A DNA stretch of 64,000 nt, taken from the NCBI GenBank assembly GCA_018261935.1, contig JAGTRP010000020.1, positions 1 through 64,000 of the forward strand, read 5' to 3'. Source of the DNA: Rhodocyclaceae bacterium (GTDB lineage: Bacteria > Pseudomonadota > Gammaproteobacteria > Burkholderiales > Rhodocyclaceae). Made by a program: the position numbers and the translations under genes. Position 1 is the first letter of the stretch; the number at the start of each line of letters is the position of its first letter. This document shows positions 43,111 through 52,062 of the stretch, in pieces. The notes beneath the pieces were generated by a model. The model was not told the DNA's origin. It saw nothing but the letters and a program-made list of their open reading frames with translations, and did no database searches.

Positions 43111-44382
43111 TCAGGCCTCCAGGGTTACGCTGGTCTTCGGCGTGCAGACGCAGAGCAGGCAGCTGCCCGGCTCCGGATCATAGTCGGGGGCCTGGCGATA
43201 GGCTACCTCGCCGGCATTGATCGTCGTCTGGCAACTGCCGCAGCCGCCTGCCCGGCACCCGGAATTGACCGGAATGCCGTTGGCCTCGGCCAATTCCAGC
43301 AGCGTCCCGGCACCGGATTGCCACGGCACCTGCTTGCCCGATTTGGCGAAGGTGACGACGACCCCGCCGGCGCTTGCCTCGGCCGCGGCGACAGCCGTCG
43401 GGGCGGCGGCATTCCGGCGCTTTATCGATGCCGGGCCGAAGGCTTCGAAGTGAAGGTGCGAATCCGGAACTCCCCAATCCTCCAGTGCCGGGACAAGGGT
43501 CTCCATCATCGGCGCAGGGCCGCAGATGTAGAAATGATACGGCTTGAGGGGCAGTTCCATGCGGAACAGGGATAGGTCGACGCGTCCCTCGTGCTGGTAA
43601 TCCCGGCCAGGCCGATCCTCAGGGAGCGGGTTGCTGAAGCACAACCTGAGATGGACGTTCGGATGGGCTGCGGCCAGTTTGTCGAGGTGGGGCTTCATGA
43701 CCACCTCGCGGCCGTTGCGCACGCCATAGAACAACCAGACCTCGCGTCCCGGTTGTTCAGCGGCGCACCAGTTGAGCATGCTCATCATGGGGGTGATGCC
43801 GATGCCGCCGCCCACCAGGACGACCGGGGTGTCGCTGCGGTCGATGTGGAAATGACCGGACGGGGCGCGAACCTGCAGGGTGCCGCCGACCTGGATGTCG
43901 TCGTGGAAGAAGTTCGAGGAGCGCCCGGGAGGGTGTTCAGTCCCGGTGGGGGCCGGCACGCGCTTGATCGAGACCCGATATGCCTTGCGGCTTGGGGCAT
44001 CGGACAGGGAGTAGCAGCGGACGATCTGCTCCGTGGCGCCGCCCCCGGCAGGCATGTCCAGGCGGAAGGTCAGGAACTGCCCGGGGAGGAAGGCAGGCAG
44101 CGGCTTGCCGTCTTCCGGCTCGAGGTAGAACGAGCAGACGGACTGCGCCCCATCTTCAATCACCTTTTGGGCGACCTTGAATGGCCGGAATCCGGTCCAC
44201 GATTCAACGCCGGATGGCCGGGCCGCGGGCGTCTGCGAGGCCGGCATGGGAGTGCCGTCGCTGGCGCGCTCCTTCAAGGCTGCGTAGTCCTGCCGATGCC
44301 GCCAGAACGTGATGGCCAGGAAGATCGCCAGTTGAAGGGCGATGCCGAAGGCGATCCATAGAAGGAGGTGTAGCGATGTCAT
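43111..44382 (-). CDS. Membrane-anchored flavin/NAD(P)H oxidoreductase with C-terminal 2Fe-2S domain
   Basis: 423 residues. N-terminal TM helix (LLLWIAFGIALQLAIFLAITFW), FAD-binding barrel with RCYSLSDAP, NAD(P)-binding domain (VVLVGGGIGITPMMSMLNW; YICGPAPMMETL), and a plant-type ferredoxin domain with cysteines in NSGCRAGGCGSCQTTI and CLLC. Similar to the reductase components of hybrid-cluster or oxygenase systems and to NqrF-like proteins. Start of a three-gene operon with a cytochrome b and an octahaem cytochrome; likely feeds NAD(P)H electrons to them. Confidence 0.87.
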   Translation of the reverse strand: MTSLHLLLWIAFGIALQLAIFLAITFWRHRQDYAALKERASDGTPMPASQTPAARPSGVESWTGFRPFKVAQKVIEDGAQSVCSFYLEPEDGKPLPAFLPGQFLTFRLDMPAGGGATEQIVRCYSLSDAPSRKAYRVSIKRVPAPTGTEHPPGRSSNFFHDDIQVGGTLQVRAPSGHFHIDRSDTPVVLVGGGIGITPMMSMLNWCAAEQPGREVWLFYGVRNGREVVMKPHLDKLAAAHPNVHLRLCFSNPLPEDRPGRDYQHEGRVDLSLFRMELPLKPYHFYICGPAPMMETLVPALEDWGVPDSHLHFEAFGPASIKRRNAAAPTAVAAAEASAGGVVVTFAKSGKQVPWQSGAGTLLELAEANGIPVNSGCRAGGCGSCQTTINAGEVAYRQAPDYDPEPGSCLLCVCTPKTSVTLEA

Positions 44383-44459
44383 GGGCGCAAGTATCCGCCG
44401 GCTACGTTAATCAACCCTTAACGCAGCGCTGCCGGCATCGATTTGCCGCCGCTGCCCGG

Positions 44460-45302
44460 CTAAATGCTACAGACTGTTGTCGCCAGCTTCACCCCGATGG
44501 TCCCTGGGGCGGGGGCTTTGTACAGGTCGGGGTTGGCCTTGTCGGCCGGCTCGGAGGAGGATTTCACCGAGCCGTCGGGGGCATAGGCTACGGCCATGAT
44601 CTCCAGAATCTTCTCCTCCCCGCAATCGACGCTGTAGCGGATGCGGGCGCTGGGCCTGTTGCCCGCCAGGAGCTTCTGCATGACCGGGGTGCCGTTCCTG
44701 TCCACGATGGGAAGACGGCCACCGTCGGCCGTCGGGTGGGTCCAGGGTTCTTCCCGGTAAGGTTTCATGGCGACCCAGAATTCCCGGTATTTCCCGTTGT
44801 CCCGGATAGTGCTCAGGTTGAGCATCATGGCCACATCCCTGGCGGTGGCCACGGCCAATTCCGTGTCGGTCGCAGCCATGGCTCCCTGGCTGCACCAGGC
44901 CGCCTTCATCCGGTTGAACTGGGGGCTGTCGAACTGGGGCTGCTCGATCGGGGTGCTGGGCAGGTTGAGCTTGTTCCGGAGGGGCTGGCGGTCCCGGTTG
45001 TGGGCTTCCGGAGACCAGGAGAGCGCCCAGTAGGCGTCCTGCCTGCAGCTGGCGAAAACCCTCTCCAGGAGTTGAGCGGACATGCCGCCCGGCACCGAGG
45101 TCCAATGGATCAGGTCGAACACGACGCCGGTGGGGTAGCGCAGCACCGAGTTGGTGGCGACCAGGGTTTCCCGCCCGCCCTTGTCGGGCAGGAGGACCCA
45201 GTTGTCTCTGGCCGAGGCCGCGGTGGACAGCAGCATCCCGGCGCTGACCGCCGCGATTGCCGCCTTCATGCCCCGGCGTGAGGTCCGCCGATTCCGCGCC
45301 AT
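44460..45302 (-). CDS. Secreted protein of unknown function
   Basis: 280 residues. A twin-arginine-like or Sec signal peptide at the N terminus (RRTSRRGMKAAIAAVSAGMLLSTAASA, cleavage near residue 31). The mature domain has five cysteines and no recognised family. A second start (MKAAIA, 11 codons later) is equally plausible; neither has a strong ribosome site. It lies between the redox module and dmpR, all on the minus strand. Confidence 0.6.
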   Translation of the reverse strand: MARNRRTSRRGMKAAIAAVSAGMLLSTAASARDNWVLLPDKGGRETLVATNSVLRYPTGVVFDLIHWTSVPGGMSAQLLERVFASCRQDAYWALSWSPEAHNRDRQPLRNKLNLPSTPIEQPQFDSPQFNRMKAAWCSQGAMAATDTELAVATARDVAMMLNLSTIRDNGKYREFWVAMKPYREEPWTHPTADGGRLPIVDRNGTPVMQKLLAGNRPSARIRYSVDCGEEKILEIMAVAYAPDGSVKSSSEPADKANPDLYKAPAPGTIGVKLATTVCSI

Positions 45303-45367
45303 AGCCCACCCGTCATTGGAAGAGACGAAATGGTACTACAGGCGCCGATCCAACCGGCCGGCCGTCC

Positions 45368-47083
45368 TCAGGCCTCCTGGGCCGGCACCGGCTCCGCCGC
45401 GCCATGGGCCACGGTCTCGTTGCGCTTGAGCCGGTACTGCAACTGGGGCCGGGTGAGGCCCAGGAGCCGGGCGGCGGAGGCCAGGTTGCCCTTCGCCCGG
45501 TTCACCGCCTCCTGGATGAGCTGGCCCTCCAGGGCGTCGAGGGAGAGGCCGGCGGCCAGGATGGCATCGCAGACCTGCTCGGCGCTGCTTTTGTCGCCGG
45601 GGCACTCCAGGCGGCCGGCGTCGGTGACCAGGGTCTCCCAGTCGGCGGCGTCCCCGACGTGGGTGAACAGGTGCTCAGTCTCGATCCATCCCCCCTGGGG
45701 GGCGAGGATGACGCCGCGCTCGATCATGTTTTCCAGCTCCCGCACGTTGCCCGGCCAGGGGTAGCGCTTCAGGGCCTGGATGGTCTTGTCGCTGATGCCC
45801 AGGAGCTTCTTGTCGTGGAGGGCGCAGAAACGCTCCAGCATGGCCTCGATCAGGGGCGGGATATCGGCGACCCGGTCCCGCAGGGCGGGAATGCGGATGG
45901 GGTACACGTTGAGGCGGTAGTAGAGGTCGGAGCGGAAGCGGCCCTCCTTGATGGCGGCCTCCAGGTTCACATGGGTGGCGGCCACCAGCCGGACGTTCAC
46001 CTTGCGGGGGCGCTCGTCCCCCAGGCGCTCGATCTCCCCCTCCTGGATGACCCGCAGCAGCTTGGCCTGGGCAGCCGGGGAGAGTTCGCCGATCTCGTCC
46101 AGGAAGAGGGTGCCGCCGTCGGCGCGCTCGAACTTGCCCATGCGGGAAGCGTGGGCGCCGGTGTAGGCGCCCTTCTCGACGCCGAAGAGTTCCGATTCGA
46201 TGAGATCCGCCGGCAGGGCGGCGCAGTTCACCGCCACGAAGGGGCCCAGCTTGCGGGTGCTCATCTGGTGCAGGGCCCGGGCGAAGCGCTCCTTGCCGAC
46301 GCCGGTTTCCCCCAGAAGGAGGACGCTGACCTGGGTGCCGGCGGCCCGGGAGATGAGGTCGTAGGCATGGCGGAAGCCCTGGGAGACGCCCACCATCTGG
46401 GGGGTGTTGGTCTGCTGGGTGATGGTGGTGCGCAGGTAATCCACCTGGGTGCGCAGTTCCAGCAGATGGTTCATCAGGGGATCGGACTCGAAATAGGCCG
46501 CGTATTCGGCGCCGTCCTCCCATTCCTCCACCGGCTTGCCGACGATGCGGCAGCCGTTGTGGCCGCAGGCCAGGCACTCCACCTCCTTGAAGAGAATGAA
46601 GCGGCCCATGAAGGCGCTGCTGTAGCCGGAGGCGTAGCCGATCTGCATCCAGCACACCGGGTTCTCGTCCTGGCCGAACTCCTTCAGGTGCACTTCTTCT
46701 TCCCAGGAGTTCTTCCACAGGAATTCGCCGAAGAAGCGGCCGCTCTCGATGTCCATGTCGAGCTTGACCGGCTTGACGCACGCCACCCCCTCCAGCATGT
46801 GGAGCTGGGGGCCGCTGAGGAAGGCTTCGTAGGGTGTCATGCCGGCGCGGATGCGCCTAGCCAGCTCGGCGTCGCGGATGCCGGAGGCGTAGCCCATGCG
46901 GGTGAGGATGCGGCGGGCCTGCTCCTTGCCCACCGAGTCGATGAGCTCCTTGCGCATGGCCCCCAGGGCGGCCGTATGCATGAGAACCATGCGGTTTTCC
47001 GCCAGCCAGATGGAGCCGTCGGTTTCCGAAAACCGGATGAGCTTCCGGAGGTCGCCGGACCCTGGATATTTGCAGTTCGTCAT
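45368..47083 (-). CDS. dmpR: DmpR/XylR-type sigma54-dependent phenol-responsive activator
   Basis: 571 residues (DmpR is about 563). N-terminal effector domain V4R-type with its zinc-ligand cysteines ([15 protein letters not shown] near 175-189), B linker, AAA+ domain with Walker [14 protein letters not shown], the sigma54-contact loop [15 protein letters not shown], Walker [13 protein letters not shown], and a C-terminal Fis-like HTH ([22 protein letters not shown]). Activates the divergent dmpKLMNOPQ operon when phenols bind. Start ATG 47081-47083 with GAGGAG; the frame is open further up but that is the promoter region. Confidence 0.95.
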   Translation of the reverse strand: MTNCKYPGSGDLRKLIRFSETDGSIWLAENRMVLMHTAALGAMRKELIDSVGKEQARRILTRMGYASGIRDAELARRIRAGMTPYEAFLSGPQLHMLEGVACVKPVKLDMDIESGRFFGEFLWKNSWEEEVHLKEFGQDENPVCWMQIGYASGYSSAFMGRFILFKEVECLACGHNGCRIVGKPVEEWEDGAEYAAYFESDPLMNHLLELRTQVDYLRTTITQQTNTPQMVGVSQGFRHAYDLISRAAGTQVSVLLLGETGVGKERFARALHQMSTRKLGPFVAVNCAALPADLIESELFGVEKGAYTGAHASRMGKFERADGGTLFLDEIGELSPAAQAKLLRVIQEGEIERLGDERPRKVNVRLVAATHVNLEAAIKEGRFRSDLYYRLNVYPIRIPALRDRVADIPPLIEAMLERFCALHDKKLLGISDKTIQALKRYPWPGNVRELENMIERGVILAPQGGWIETEHLFTHVGDAADWETLVTDAGRLECPGDKSSAEQVCDAILAAGLSLDALEGQLIQEAVNRAKGNLASAARLLGLTRPQLQYRLKRNETVAHGAAEPVPAQEA

Positions 47084-47199
47084 GCCTTGTCTCCTCGTTA
47101 TTGTCGGTCGAGTGGCGCCTGGGGCAGCCTCTTTTTTGCCGGATATTACTGTGTCGCCGGGGGTAAGGCGACTCCCCGGGAATGCGCGCAATATCGATC

Positions 47200-47213
47200 T
47201 AATCTCGAGATTA
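47200..47213. promoter_or_regulatory. Perfect 14-bp palindrome, candidate GntR operator
   Basis: TAATCTCGAGATTA, a perfect palindrome. Its half-sites AATCTCG/CGAGATT recur around the promoter of the meta-cleavage operon (53352-53384), next to the GntR gene. Placed between dmpR and its start-proximal region, it could let the GntR protein also act on dmpR or dmpK. Confidence 0.5.
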
Positions 47214-47222
47214 TATCGGGAC

Positions 47223-47265
47223 TTCATCAATTCGTTAGCGATCGATGAACGAATTCATCAAATCG
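47223..47265 (+). promoter_or_regulatory. Candidate DmpR upstream activating sequences
   Basis: Direct repeat TTCATCAATTCG (47223-47234) and TTCATCAAATCG (47254-47265), 31 nt apart, i.e. about three helical turns; a perfect inverted repeat GATGAA-CGAA-TTCATC (47244-47259) lies within. It sits about 70-110 nt before the -24/-12 element, where DmpR/XylR enhancer sites normally are, and resembles their TTGATCAA-type inverted repeats. Confidence 0.65.
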
Positions 47266-47333
47266 TAAGTTTCCAGCGCCGTCGGTGACGATCGCGATGG
47301 CGGGTTATTCAATAAATCAATTGGTTATCGATA

Positions 47334-47348
47334 TGGCACGGTTGTTGA
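47334..47348 (+). promoter_or_regulatory. Sigma54 (-24/-12) promoter of the phenol hydroxylase operon
   Basis: TGGCACGGTTGTTGA: perfect -24 element TGGCACG, four-base spacer, TTGA at -12 instead of the consensus TTGC. Sixty nt before the dmpK start. Together with the divergent DmpR gene this is a good match for a Po-type promoter. Confidence 0.8.
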
Positions 47349-47407
47349 TTACGCATTGTGCACGGGTCGCCGCGGTGGCGGTCCGGTGTCACGAAAGGAG
47401 AGGGACA

Positions 47408-47683
47408 GTGATCAACGAGGGAACCCAGGTCCAGGCGCAGTTCGACACCGCCCGCAGGTATGTCCGGGTCTGCAAGCAGCGCCCGGACGGCTTCGTGGAA
47501 TTCGAATTCGCCATCGGCGACCCGGACCTGTGCATCGAGCTGCTGCTGCCCGCCAATGCCTTTCACGAGTTCTGCCTGGCCAACGACGTCATCGTCCTGG
47601 AGCCGGCCGCCGAGCAGGAGGGCGGCGACTGGATGCAGCGCCGGAACGACGCGTCGCGGCGGGGTTTTGAAGACGCCGTCTGA
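47408..47683 (+). CDS. dmpK: Phenol hydroxylase assembly subunit P0 (DmpK)
   Basis: 91 residues from GTG 47408 with an AAGGAGAGG site. RYVRVCKQRPDGFVEFEFAIGDPDLCIELLLP is characteristic of DmpK/PhK, a small protein that is not part of the active enzyme but helps load iron into the oxygenase. First gene of the operon. Longer open frame to 47285 is not coding (it runs through the promoter). Confidence 0.92.
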   Translation: MINEGTQVQAQFDTARRYVRVCKQRPDGFVEFEFAIGDPDLCIELLLPANAFHEFCLANDVIVLEPAAEQEGGDWMQRRNDASRRGFEDAV

Positions 47684-47719
47684 TTCATCCCGGCAACGGG
47701 ACAACAAGAGGAGACATCA

Positions 47720-48709
47720 ATGCAAATCGACCTGCGCACGGTATCCATCAAGCCGGTGCGGCAAACCTTCGACCACATCGCCCGCCGTTTCGGCGACAAG
47801 CCTGCCAGCCGCTACCAGGAAGGCACCTACGACCTGCAGCAGACCGACATCTTCCACTACCGCCCCCTGTGGGAGCCCGAGCACCGGCTCTTCGACCAGC
47901 AGCGGACCCAGGTGGTGATGAAGGACTGGTATGCCCTGAAGGATCCGCGCCAGTACTACTACGGCTCCTACACCATCGCCCGGGCCCGCCAGCAGGACGC
48001 CGCCGAGGCCAATTTCGACATGGTCGAGGAGCGGGGCCTGGCCGACACCATTCCGGCTACCTTCCGGCAGATCGCCCTGGCCCTGCTGGTGCCCCTGCGC
48101 CACGTCGAGTGGGGCGGCAACATGAACAACTCCTTCATCAGCGCCTACGGCTACGGCACCGCCATTACCCAGCCCTGCCTGTACCACGCCATGGACCACC
48201 TGGGCATCGCCCAGTACCTGACCCGCCTGGGCCTGGTCCTGGAAGGCCCGGCCGCCCTCGACACCGCCAAGGATGCCTGGATGGGCGATCCCCGCTGGCA
48301 GGAAATGCGCCGCCTGGTGGAGGACGTCCTGGTGACCCAGGACTGGTTCGAGCTCTTCGTCGCCCAGAACCTGGTCCTGGAAGGCCTCTCCTATCCGCTC
48401 TTCTTCGACCACCTGGACAACGAGTTCTCCACCAATGGCGCCACCGCCATCTCCATGATGACCCGCTTCATGGCCGAGTGGTACGCCGAAAGCAGCAAGT
48501 GGGTGGACGCCCAGATCAAGGTGGCCGCCGCCGAATCGGCGGAAAACCGGGGCCTCATCAGTAGCTGGGTGCAGCACTACCGGGAACGGGTCGGCAAGGC
48601 CCTGGCGCCGCTGGCCGAGGTCGCCTTCGGCGAGCGTGCCACTGCCGTCCTCGGCGATGTCACCGCCGATTTCAACAGCCGCTGCGCCAAGCTCGGCCTG
48701 GCCATCTAG
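47720..48709 (+). CDS. dmpL: Phenol 2-monooxygenase, oxygenase small subunit P1
   Basis: 329 residues, the beta subunit of the (alpha-beta-gamma)2 diiron hydroxylase. VSIKPVRQTFDHIARRFGDKPASRYQEGTYDLQ start and the AARQ-less, ligand-free ferritin-like fold (VEWGGNMNNSFISAYGYGTAITQPC) match DmpL. It supports the dimer and has no metal. Clear SD-bearing gap of 36 nt after dmpK. Confidence 0.95.
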   Translation: MQIDLRTVSIKPVRQTFDHIARRFGDKPASRYQEGTYDLQQTDIFHYRPLWEPEHRLFDQQRTQVVMKDWYALKDPRQYYYGSYTIARARQQDAAEANFDMVEERGLADTIPATFRQIALALLVPLRHVEWGGNMNNSFISAYGYGTAITQPCLYHAMDHLGIAQYLTRLGLVLEGPAALDTAKDAWMGDPRWQEMRRLVEDVLVTQDWFELFVAQNLVLEGLSYPLFFDHLDNEFSTNGATAISMMTRFMAEWYAESSKWVDAQIKVAAAESAENRGLISSWVQHYRERVGKALAPLAEVAFGERATAVLGDVTADFNSRCAKLGLAI

Positions 48710-48717
48710 GAGATTCC

Positions 48718-48987
48718 ATGTCCACCGTATTCATTGCCTTCCAGGCCAACGAAGAGAGCCGTCCCATCGTCGAGGCGGTCCTGGCCGACAACCCCCATGC
48801 CGTCCTCCACGAGTCGCCGGCCATGGTCAAGATCGATGCCGAGGGCAAGCTCGTCATCAAGCGCGAATCCATCGAGGAACGCCTCGGCCGGGACTTCGAC
48901 CTGCAGGAACTGCAGATCAACCTGATCACCATCTCCGGTCATCTCGACGAAGACGATGACGAATTCACCCTGGCCTGGAAAAACTGA
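48718..48987 (+). CDS. dmpM: Phenol hydroxylase effector protein P2
   Basis: 89 residues, MSTVFIAFQANEESRPIVEAV then a second conserved block (ESIEERLGRDFDLQELQINL). The cofactor-free regulatory protein (MmoB/DmpM type) that docks on the oxygenase to enable turnover. Starts 8 nt after dmpL. Confidence 0.95.
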   Translation: MSTVFIAFQANEESRPIVEAVLADNPHAVLHESPAMVKIDAEGKLVIKRESIEERLGRDFDLQELQINLITISGHLDEDDDEFTLAWKN

Positions 48988-48998
48988 GGAGACAACCC

Positions 48999-50552
48999 AT
49001 GGATATGCAAGCCACCAAGAAGAAAGTGGGCCTCAAGGAAAAGTATGCCCACATGACCCGGGGCCTGGGTTGGGAGACCACCTACCAGCCCATGAACAAG
49101 GTCTTCCCCTATGCCGAATTTGAGGGCATCAAGATCCACGACTGGGACAAGTGGGAGGACCCCTTCCGCCTGACCATGGATGCCTACTGGAAGTACCAGG
49201 CCGAGAAGGAACGGAAGCTCTACGCCGTCCTGGACGCCTTCGCCCAGAACAACGGCCACCTGGGGGTCACCGACGCCCGCTACATCAATGCCCTCAAGCT
49301 CTTCCTGACCGGCATCTCCCCCCTGGAGTACGTGGCCCACCGGGGCTTCGCCGCCGCCGGCCGCAACTTCCCCGGGGTCGGTCCGCGGGTCGCCTGCCTG
49401 ATGCAGTCCCTGGACGAGGTCCGCCACGCCCAGACCCAGATCCACGCCCTCTCCAACTACAACAAGCACTACAACGGCTTCCACGACTTCAAGCACATGA
49501 TCGAGCGGGTCTGGTACCTGTCGGTGCCCAAGTCCTTCTTCGACGACGCCTTCAGCGCCGGCCCCTTCGAATGGATGATCGCCATCGGCTTCTCCTTCGA
49601 GTACGTGCTGACCAACTTGCTGTTCGTGCCCTTCATGTCCGGCGCCGCCTACAACGGCGACATGGGCACCGTCACCGTCGGCTTCTCCGCCCAGTCCGAC
49701 GAGGCCCGCCACATGACCCTGGGCCTGGAGTGCATCAAGTTCATGCTGGAGCAGGACCCGGACAACCTGCCTATCGTCCAGAAGTGGATCGACAAGTGGG
49801 CCTGGCGCGGCACCCGCGTCCTCACCCTGGTGGGCATGATGATGGACTACATGCTGCCGAAGCGGGTGATGAGCTGGAAGGAAGCCTGGGAAATCTACTT
49901 CGAGCAGAACGGCGGCGCCCTCTTCAACGACCTGGCCCGCTACGGCATCAAGGTGCCGGAGTGCCTTAGCCAGACTGCCATCGACAAGGAGCACATCTCC
50001 CACCAGGCCTGGGCCACCTTCTACCAGTACGGCGGCGCCTCCGACTTCCATACCTGGATGCCCACCGACGAGGAGATGGACTGGCTCTCCGCCAAGTACC
50101 CGAACACCTTCGACAAGTACTACCGGGCCCGCTTCACCCACTGGCGCGACGAGGCCGAGAAGGGCAAGCGCTTCTACAACGGCACCCTGCCCATGCTCTG
50201 CCAGGTCTGCCAGATTCCCATGCTGTTCACCGAGCCCAGCGACCCGACCCAGATCTGCTACCGGGAATCCGAGTACCAGGGCGAGAAGTACCACACCTGT
50301 TCCGACGGCTGTAAGCACATCTTCGACGACGAGCCGGAGAAGTACATCCAGGCCTGGCTGCCGGTGCACCAGATCTACCAGGGCAATTGCTTCAACGAGG
50401 GCGTTGATCCGACCGCCCCGGGCTTCGATCCCCTGGCCGAGGTCCTGAAGTGGTACCACGTGGAGCACGGCCGGGACAACCTCGACTTCGAGGGGTCCGA
50501 GGACCAGAAGAACTTCGCCGCCTGGCGCGGCCTGGCCACCAAGAACGTGTAA
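48999..50552 (+). CDS. dmpN: Phenol 2-monooxygenase, catalytic diiron alpha subunit P3
   Basis: 517 residues. The carboxylate-bridged diiron site is given by Glu110 (SPLEYVAHRG), Glu140 and His143 (SLDEVRHAQ), Glu201 (FSFEYVLTN), Glu235 and His238 (SDEARHMTL). The C-terminal zinc-ribbon-like region (CQVCQIPML ... HTCSDGCKHIF) is also that of DmpN. Hydroxylates phenol to catechol with P0-P5 partners. Third-codon positions are almost all C/G. A stable hairpin follows it. Confidence 0.97.
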   Translation: MDMQATKKKVGLKEKYAHMTRGLGWETTYQPMNKVFPYAEFEGIKIHDWDKWEDPFRLTMDAYWKYQAEKERKLYAVLDAFAQNNGHLGVTDARYINALKLFLTGISPLEYVAHRGFAAAGRNFPGVGPRVACLMQSLDEVRHAQTQIHALSNYNKHYNGFHDFKHMIERVWYLSVPKSFFDDAFSAGPFEWMIAIGFSFEYVLTNLLFVPFMSGAAYNGDMGTVTVGFSAQSDEARHMTLGLECIKFMLEQDPDNLPIVQKWIDKWAWRGTRVLTLVGMMMDYMLPKRVMSWKEAWEIYFEQNGGALFNDLARYGIKVPECLSQTAIDKEHISHQAWATFYQYGGASDFHTWMPTDEEMDWLSAKYPNTFDKYYRARFTHWRDEAEKGKRFYNGTLPMLCQVCQIPMLFTEPSDPTQICYRESEYQGEKYHTCSDGCKHIFDDEPEKYIQAWLPVHQIYQGNCFNEGVDPTAPGFDPLAEVLKWYHVEHGRDNLDFEGSEDQKNFAAWRGLATKNV

Positions 50553-50561
50553 ATGACGGGC

Positions 50562-50586
50562 GCGCGGCGGGCCTGGCCCGCCGCGC
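50562..50586 (+). other. Stable mRNA hairpin between dmpN and dmpO
   Basis: GCGCGGCGGGC and GCCCGCCGCGC form a perfect 11-bp stem with a CTG loop in the 61-nt dmpN-dmpO gap. No T tract, so not an intrinsic terminator; more likely protects the dmpK-N part of the message from 3' decay or reduces downstream expression. Confidence 0.6.
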
Positions 50587-50613
50587 AGTCCTCCAAAATC
50601 CAAGGAGACAAGA

Positions 50614-50973
50614 ATGGCTGTTAAAGCACTCAAGGCATACAAATTCGACGCCGCCGACACCCAGGACAAGTTCCACGGCAACCAGTTGCTCTACGTCGGC
50701 TGGGACAAGCACCTGATGTTCTGCGCCCCCTTCGCCTTCGCCCTGCCGTCCACCACCCGCTTCGGCGACCTGTGCGACAAGATCCTGTCCAAGTCCTTCG
50801 GCTACCACCCGGACTGGGCCAAGGTCGACCTCGCCAAGGCCGTCTGGAAAAAATCCGGCCAGCCCTGGCAGCCGGACATGAACAAGACCCTGGCGGAACT
50901 CGGCTTGAAGCACAAGGACGCCCTGCGTTTCGAGACCCCGGGGCTGAACGGCATCCAGGGCTCCTGCTCCTGA
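50614..50973 (+). CDS. dmpO: Phenol hydroxylase gamma subunit P4
   Basis: 119 residues, the small third subunit of the oxygenase (KFHGNQLLYVGWDKHLMFCAP; GDLCDKILSKSFGYHPDWAKVD). Preceded by CCAAGGAGA. Structural role at the alpha/gamma interface. Confidence 0.95.
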   Translation: MAVKALKAYKFDAADTQDKFHGNQLLYVGWDKHLMFCAPFAFALPSTTRFGDLCDKILSKSFGYHPDWAKVDLAKAVWKKSGQPWQPDMNKTLAELGLKHKDALRFETPGLNGIQGSCS

Positions 50974-50989
50974 GATCGGAGGGCGCAGC

Positions 50990-52051
50990 ATGAGCTACCA
51001 ACTCACCATCGAGCCCCTTGGCCACACCATCGAAGTCGAGGAAGGGCAGACCATTCTCGATGCCTCCCTGCGGGCCGGCATCTACCTTCCCCATGCCTGT
51101 TGCCATGGCCTGTGCGCCACCTGCAAGGTGCAAGTGGCCGATGGCGAGGTGGAGCATGGCGAGGCTTCCACCTTCGCGCTCATGGATTTTGAGCGCGAAG
51201 AGGGGAAATGCCTCGCCTGCTGCGCCACCCTCCAGTCCGATACGGTGATCGAAGCCGAGATCGAGGAGGATCCGGATGCGGAGGACCTGCCGGTGGAGGA
51301 TTTCAGCGGCGAAGTCGTCCGCCTGGAAGACCTCACCCCCACCGTCAAGGGCATCTGGCTCAAGCTCGACCGGCCCCTGCGCTTCCAGGCCGGGCAGTAC
51401 GTCAACCTGGAGGTGCCCCTGGCCGACGGGCGCGCCCGGGCCTTCTCCCTGGCCAATTCCCCGGATCAGCCCGACCTGGTGGAACTGAACGTGCGCATCG
51501 TCCCCGGCGGCCAGGTCACCACCTGGCTCCACGGCAACCTGCGGGTGGGGGATCGCCTGACCCTGTCCGGGCCCTACGGCCGCTTCTTCGTGCGCAAGTC
51601 GGCGGCGGTGCCCCTGGTGTTCATGGCCGGCGGCTCGGGGCTTTCCAGCCCCAAGGCCATGATCGACGACCTCCTGGCGGAGGGCTCCGACCTCCCCATC
51701 ACCCTGGTCTACGGCCAGCGCACCCGGGGCGAGCTCTACTACCACGACTATTTCGAGGACCTGGCGGCCCGTCACCCCAACTTCAGCTACGTGCCGGTGC
51801 TCTCCCACGAGCCGGACGATTCCGCCTGGCGGGGGGCGAGGGGCTTCGTCCACGATGCCGCCAAGGCTCACTTCGACAATGACTTCCGGGGCCACAAGGC
51901 GTACCTGTGCGGCCCCCCGGCCATGATCGAAGCCTGCATCACCACACTCATGCAGGGCCGCCTCTTCGAGCGGGATATCTACATGGAGAAGTTCTTCTCG
52001 GCGGCGGACGCCTCCCAGCAACTCAAGAGCCCGCTGTTCAAGAGCATCTAG
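50990..52051 (+). CDS. dmpP: Phenol hydroxylase reductase P5 (2Fe-2S, FAD)
   Basis: 353 residues. N-terminal plant-type ferredoxin with Cys37, Cys42, Cys45 and Cys77 (HACCHGLCATCKV; CLACCA), FAD domain with the RAFSLANSP signature, and NADH domain (FMAGGSGLSSPKAMI; AYLCGPPAMIEACI). Passes electrons from NADH to the diiron centre. 16 nt after dmpO. Confidence 0.96.
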   Translation: MSYQLTIEPLGHTIEVEEGQTILDASLRAGIYLPHACCHGLCATCKVQVADGEVEHGEASTFALMDFEREEGKCLACCATLQSDTVIEAEIEEDPDAEDLPVEDFSGEVVRLEDLTPTVKGIWLKLDRPLRFQAGQYVNLEVPLADGRARAFSLANSPDQPDLVELNVRIVPGGQVTTWLHGNLRVGDRLTLSGPYGRFFVRKSAAVPLVFMAGGSGLSSPKAMIDDLLAEGSDLPITLVYGQRTRGELYYHDYFEDLAARHPNFSYVPVLSHEPDDSAWRGARGFVHDAAKAHFDNDFRGHKAYLCGPPAMIEACITTLMQGRLFERDIYMEKFFSAADASQQLKSPLFKSI

Positions 52052-52062
52052 GAGACGACACC

